A stretch of 8,999 nt of DNA from Planctomycetota bacterium (GTDB lineage Bacteria; Planctomycetota; Planctomycetia; Planctomycetales; Planctomycetaceae): assembly GCA_013151585.1 (NCBI GenBank), contig JAADHY010000355.1, positions 1 to 8,999 on the forward strand, written 5' to 3'. A program made the position numbers and the translations under genes. This document shows, piece by piece, positions 6,258 to 8,999 of the stretch (position 1 is the stretch's first letter; every line of letters starts with the position of its first letter). Under the pieces are notes generated by a model. That model saw nothing but the letters and a program-made list of their open reading frames with translations. It ran no database searches and had not been told where the DNA came from.

Positions 6258-8999
6258 TCTCCGCTCAGGCAAAGCACTTGGCCGTCCATGGTGCTGAGAA
6301 ACAGACGCTTTTGGGCCGCGGCCAAGCCGTCGAAGACGGGCGGGGCCGGCAGGCGAAGCTCACCAAGTTTCTGGCCGCCCTCGGCCGAGACCGCCCACAA
6401 CAGACCACCTTTCTTGCCGGCATAGGCTTCCGCCTGGTCGACCAACTGCTTCTGTACCTCTGGATCGCGGATTCTTCGAAACGCTTTCTCTTCGTCCACG
6501 AGGTCCGGCGGACCGGCGATGAACAACGTTCCGTCCGCCAACACCATCGCTCGGACGAACATCGGAACCGTCTCGGTCCAGTGATGTTCGACGACGTAAC
6601 CCGGAGCCGGTAGCGCCTGCCCCACAAAGCGAAAGGCTCGGCCCACTTTGCCACGGACGGGCCGGGCCCGCTCGATCGTGCCGTCGTTTCCATTCCCTGA
6701 TTCGTCCTGGGCCTTGTTCGAGTCAAAAGAGAAATAGAGCACCAGATCGGTCGTGTCGGCTTTACCGCCCGCCGCGTGCTGCGCAATCTCCGTCTGACTG
6801 AGGGCCCGATGGTAAATCCGCAATTCATCGATCATCCCGTCCAGGCCGAAGGGGCTGCCGTAGTCGCCGACCGTCGACTGCTCATCCATGCCAACCGTCA
6901 ACCCTTCCTGCGGGTCGTGCGGGATCAGGCTGGTCGCCCGTCCCTGAGCCACGAGTTCCCCGTCGACATACAGTCGCAATTGCTTCTGTTGCGTGAGGAC
7001 GCCGGCCACGTGGGACCACCAGCCGGTAATTTTCTTCTTCGCCGCCACAACCGCCACCTTCGAGTCGGCGCGGATCGCGAAATGCGGACGTCCGTCTTTC
7101 ACGTACAGCGCATAACCATGCACTGTGCCACCTCGGGCCACGATCACGCCGTTCGGCTGGTGCGAGTTGACCCAGGCCTCCACTGTGATGGCCTTGCCCG
7201 CGGGGTTCAGGCTCTTCGACTTCTCGACGCGAACGACAGAAATGCGTCGCTCCGAATCACCCGTGTCGGTCAATCGCGGCAGCGTTTTTGTCGTGGCAAA
7301 CAGTTGATGCTCGATGGGCGTCGTCCATCGGTAATACTTCGGCTTGCGGCCGAAACCGTACACGTGAGTGTCATCAAAGACCAAGATGCGTCCGGCCGGA
7401 GCCGCTCGGCCGGCCAAATAGTAGCCCGACCAACCACTCACGAACGTACTGCCGTAAAGCCAATACGTGCGGTGCCAACCGGTATCGTCCAGAAAGCCGG
7501 TCGGCGAGAACAGGTGAGCGTACTGCTGGTGCTGAATCGGGGGTGGGGCCCCGCGGTCGGCGTCCGAACGGCGGGGCATCGGCTTCAACGGCGGCCGCGT
7601 GCCATCCAGGTGAAACGGCTGCGACCGCATGTAAACGTACCGGCCGTCACAGGACAGCACGTCCGGCAAAGCAGGCGGCATGTTCAGCCAACTGACGTAG
7701 GATTGCAAATCCTTGTTGGCCTGACGATCGCGGTCGTCGAGGACCGTTTCGGACAGAACCCGCCCGGTCTTGGCATCCAGTCGCCATAACCGCATGCCGC
7801 CGTCCAAAAACATCGAACGGCCCGCCACGCAGTAAACGACCCCGTCGTAGACCAGCACGTTGCCCGGCACGGGCCAGGCCGATTCCAACTGCTCGAAGGC
7901 AACGAGCCGCTGGTCGGCCGGAGCCGCCAGAAACCGCCAGGCCATCGCTCCATCCGACGCTCGCAACGCGTAGACGTAACCATCCGCCGAACCGAACAGG
8001 ACGAGTCCCTCGAAAACGGTTGGCGGCGAATCGATCCGCCCGCCCGCTGTGAATTGCCAAAGCGGTTTGCCCGTGTCCATGTCCAGGACATGAAGCGTGT
8101 GGGTATCGATCGACGCGACGAAAACGCGACCGTCCGCAATCGCCGGACTAGTCAGCCGGCCGCCGATCTTCGCCTGCCAGGCGGTGCGAAGCGATGTCGG
8201 GACTTTTGTCGTGGCGCGGCCGCTTCGAGCCGGATCGTGGCGATAGGTGGGCCAGTCGGCTGAGGGGCGAGGCTTGGGAGCTGAGGGTTGACGGTTGACG
8301 GTTTCGATGTTGTCGTAGGCGGGGCCACGCTCAAGTCGCTCCGCCGGGGTAAGCTGAGCCGGCTTTGAGCTCGGCCGGCTCGCCGACAGCGCGTTGAATC
8401 CGACCAGCTTCGCTTCCAGATAGCAGGCACACGGATGCTGCGGAGCGTACAGCAAGCCGTTTGCCGGCATCACGCCGTACAGACACGCCCCCCGCACCCA
8501 GTGATTGATGTCCCAGTGCTTGTTCCGGAAGTCGACGAACTCGGTGCCCGTTCGCGACACCAGCAAGTAGCGATCGGTCGCCTTGCTGCGGTAACAACGA
8601 TGGTGGAACCAGTAGGTTTCGACGTCAGGGGCGAACTGAACCTTCACTTCGCCCGTGTGCGGGTCGAGTCCCCTGAACACGCCCTTGGCTCGGCCGCTGG
8701 TCGTTTCGCCCAGCCAGACCAATCCGCCGGCGACCAGTGTATCTTCCGGCGATCGGTAGCCCGAGGGAGGATGATACGACTTCCACAGTCTCTTTCCTGT
8801 ATCGGCCGATAAGGCGGTCAGCGTATCCTTTCCGGTCTCGTACCAACTTCCGGTCTGTAGGCCGGCCGTTTCGCCCCCCGAGAAAAGTACCACGTTTTCA
8901 TAAAGCAGCAGGGTCGGCAAGTAGAAGGTTCGGATCTCCTTCGCACGCGGCACGGGGTCCGACTGCCAAAGAACGTCCCCCGTCTTGGGATTCAGGCTC
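6254..8999 (-). CDS. Large PQQ-type beta-propeller protein with inserted LamG domain, N-terminus cut by window edge
   Basis: The frame is open to the window edge: codons before the GTG at 8953 read LNPKTGDVLWQSDPV, a propeller blade motif, so 914 residues are visible and the real start lies outside. Repeated blade motifs of the form aLdaxTGkxlW include LSADTGKRLWKSY, LDPHTGEVKV, LDMDTGKPLWQF, LRASDGAMAWRF and LDAKTGRVL. A Cys/His/Trp-rich block follows the first blades (about 115-200, with HHRCYRS, HWDINHWVRGACLYGVM and HPCACYLEAKL). After a Pro-rich linker, WPTYRHDPARSG (about 249) opens a second propeller section. A LamG/concanavalin-like jelly roll (about 600-742, VEAWVNSHQP to IDELRIYHRALS) is followed by DESGNGNDG (from 764), and a final blade-like segment ends the protein (STMDGQVLCLSG). 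Such proteins are common in planctomycetes and presumably exported, but no signal peptide is visible here. Whether PQQ is bound, and what the ligand is, cannot be told. No c-type haem motif CxxCH is present. Confidence 0.85.
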   Translation of the reverse strand, partial: SLNPKTGDVLWQSDPVPRAKEIRTFYLPTLLLYENVVLFSGGETAGLQTGSWYETGKDTLTALSADTGKRLWKSYHPPSGYRSPEDTLVAGGLVWLGETTSGRAKGVFRGLDPHTGEVKVQFAPDVETYWFHHRCYRSKATDRYLLVSRTGTEFVDFRNKHWDINHWVRGACLYGVMPANGLLYAPQHPCACYLEAKLVGFNALSASRPSSKPAQLTPAERLERGPAYDNIETVNRQPSAPKPRPSADWPTYRHDPARSGRATTKVPTSLRTAWQAKIGGRLTSPAIADGRVFVASIDTHTLHVLDMDTGKPLWQFTAGGRIDSPPTVFEGLVLFGSADGYVYALRASDGAMAWRFLAAPADQRLVAFEQLESAWPVPGNVLVYDGVVYCVAGRSMFLDGGMRLWRLDAKTGRVLSETVLDDRDRQANKDLQSYVSWLNMPPALPDVLSCDGRYVYMRSQPFHLDGTRPPLKPMPRRSDADRGAPPPIQHQQYAHLFSPTGFLDDTGWHRTYWLYGSTFVSGWSGYYLAGRAAPAGRILVFDDTHVYGFGRKPKYYRWTTPIEHQLFATTKTLPRLTDTGDSERRISVVRVEKSKSLNPAGKAITVEAWVNSHQPNGVIVARGGTVHGYALYVKDGRPHFAIRADSKVAVVAAKKKITGWWSHVAGVLTQQKQLRLYVDGELVAQGRATSLIPHDPQEGLTVGMDEQSTVGDYGSPFGLDGMIDELRIYHRALSQTEIAQHAAGGKADTTDLVLYFSFDSNKAQDESGNGNDGTIERARPVRGKVGRAFRFVGQALPAPGYVVEHHWTETVPMFVRAMVLADGTLFIAGPPDLVDEEKAFRRIRDPEVQKQLVDQAEAYAGKKGGLLWAVSAEGGQKLGELRLPAPPVFDGLAAAQKRLFLSTMDGQVLCLSGE

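Noticed and set aside
6776..7789. 337-codon plus-strand open frame
   Set aside because: It is antisense to the propeller/LamG gene, and its Arg/His/Val-rich composition is typical of a shadow frame.
8275..8310. Short TTGACGG tandem repeat in the propeller gene
   Set aside because: It is only two copies in a Pro-rich linker between propeller sections, which is ordinary low-complexity linker sequence.
1..8999. tRNA, rRNA, CRISPR array, insertion sequence, defence or secondary-metabolite system
   Set aside because: I saw no regularly spaced repeats, transposase motifs, cloverleaf signature or system genes. All long genes are housekeeping or common planctomycete families.

Overview
The window looks like ordinary chromosome from a planctomycete, most likely of the Pirellulales/Planctomycetaceae type. 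The reasons are the high-GC coding, the large exported PQQ-propeller/LamG hybrid protein typical of that phylum, sparse gene packing with gaps of 300-600 bp, and GTG starts. This placement is inferred from protein character and not from any marker gene.

Layout. On the minus strand, reading right to left, there are four genes. A very large PQQ-type beta-propeller protein carries an inserted LamG domain (8999-6254, N-terminus off the window). An alpha-D-phosphohexomutase follows (4312-2948), then a membrane-anchored protein with a degenerate GGDEF domain (2611-1688), then a tail-specific protease of the S41/Prc family (1378-1, C-terminus with the catalytic Ser/Lys off the window). The only plus-strand gene is glgC, ADP-glucose pyrophosphorylase (4906-6204). 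It diverges from the phosphohexomutase and converges on the propeller gene.

How the genes relate. The divergent pair is metabolically coherent: a phosphohexomutase could supply glucose-1-phosphate and GlgC would turn it into ADP-glucose for glycogen. Both genes appear to start at GTG with a strong Shine-Dalgarno six bases upstream, so an annotator choosing the longest ATG frame would place both starts too early. Their shared 593-bp intergenic region carries three consecutive short hairpins and weak candidate promoters facing both ways. The GGDEF, protease and propeller genes have no evident functional link to this pair, and the minus-strand genes are separated by more than 300 bp, so they are probably transcribed independently.

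I found no clear defence system, mobile element, CRISPR array or RNA gene. The points most worth a second look are the GGDEF protein that keeps an RxxD inhibitory-site motif but has lost the catalytic motif, the apparently permuted or split LamG module inside the propeller protein, and the hairpin cluster upstream of the phosphohexomutase.
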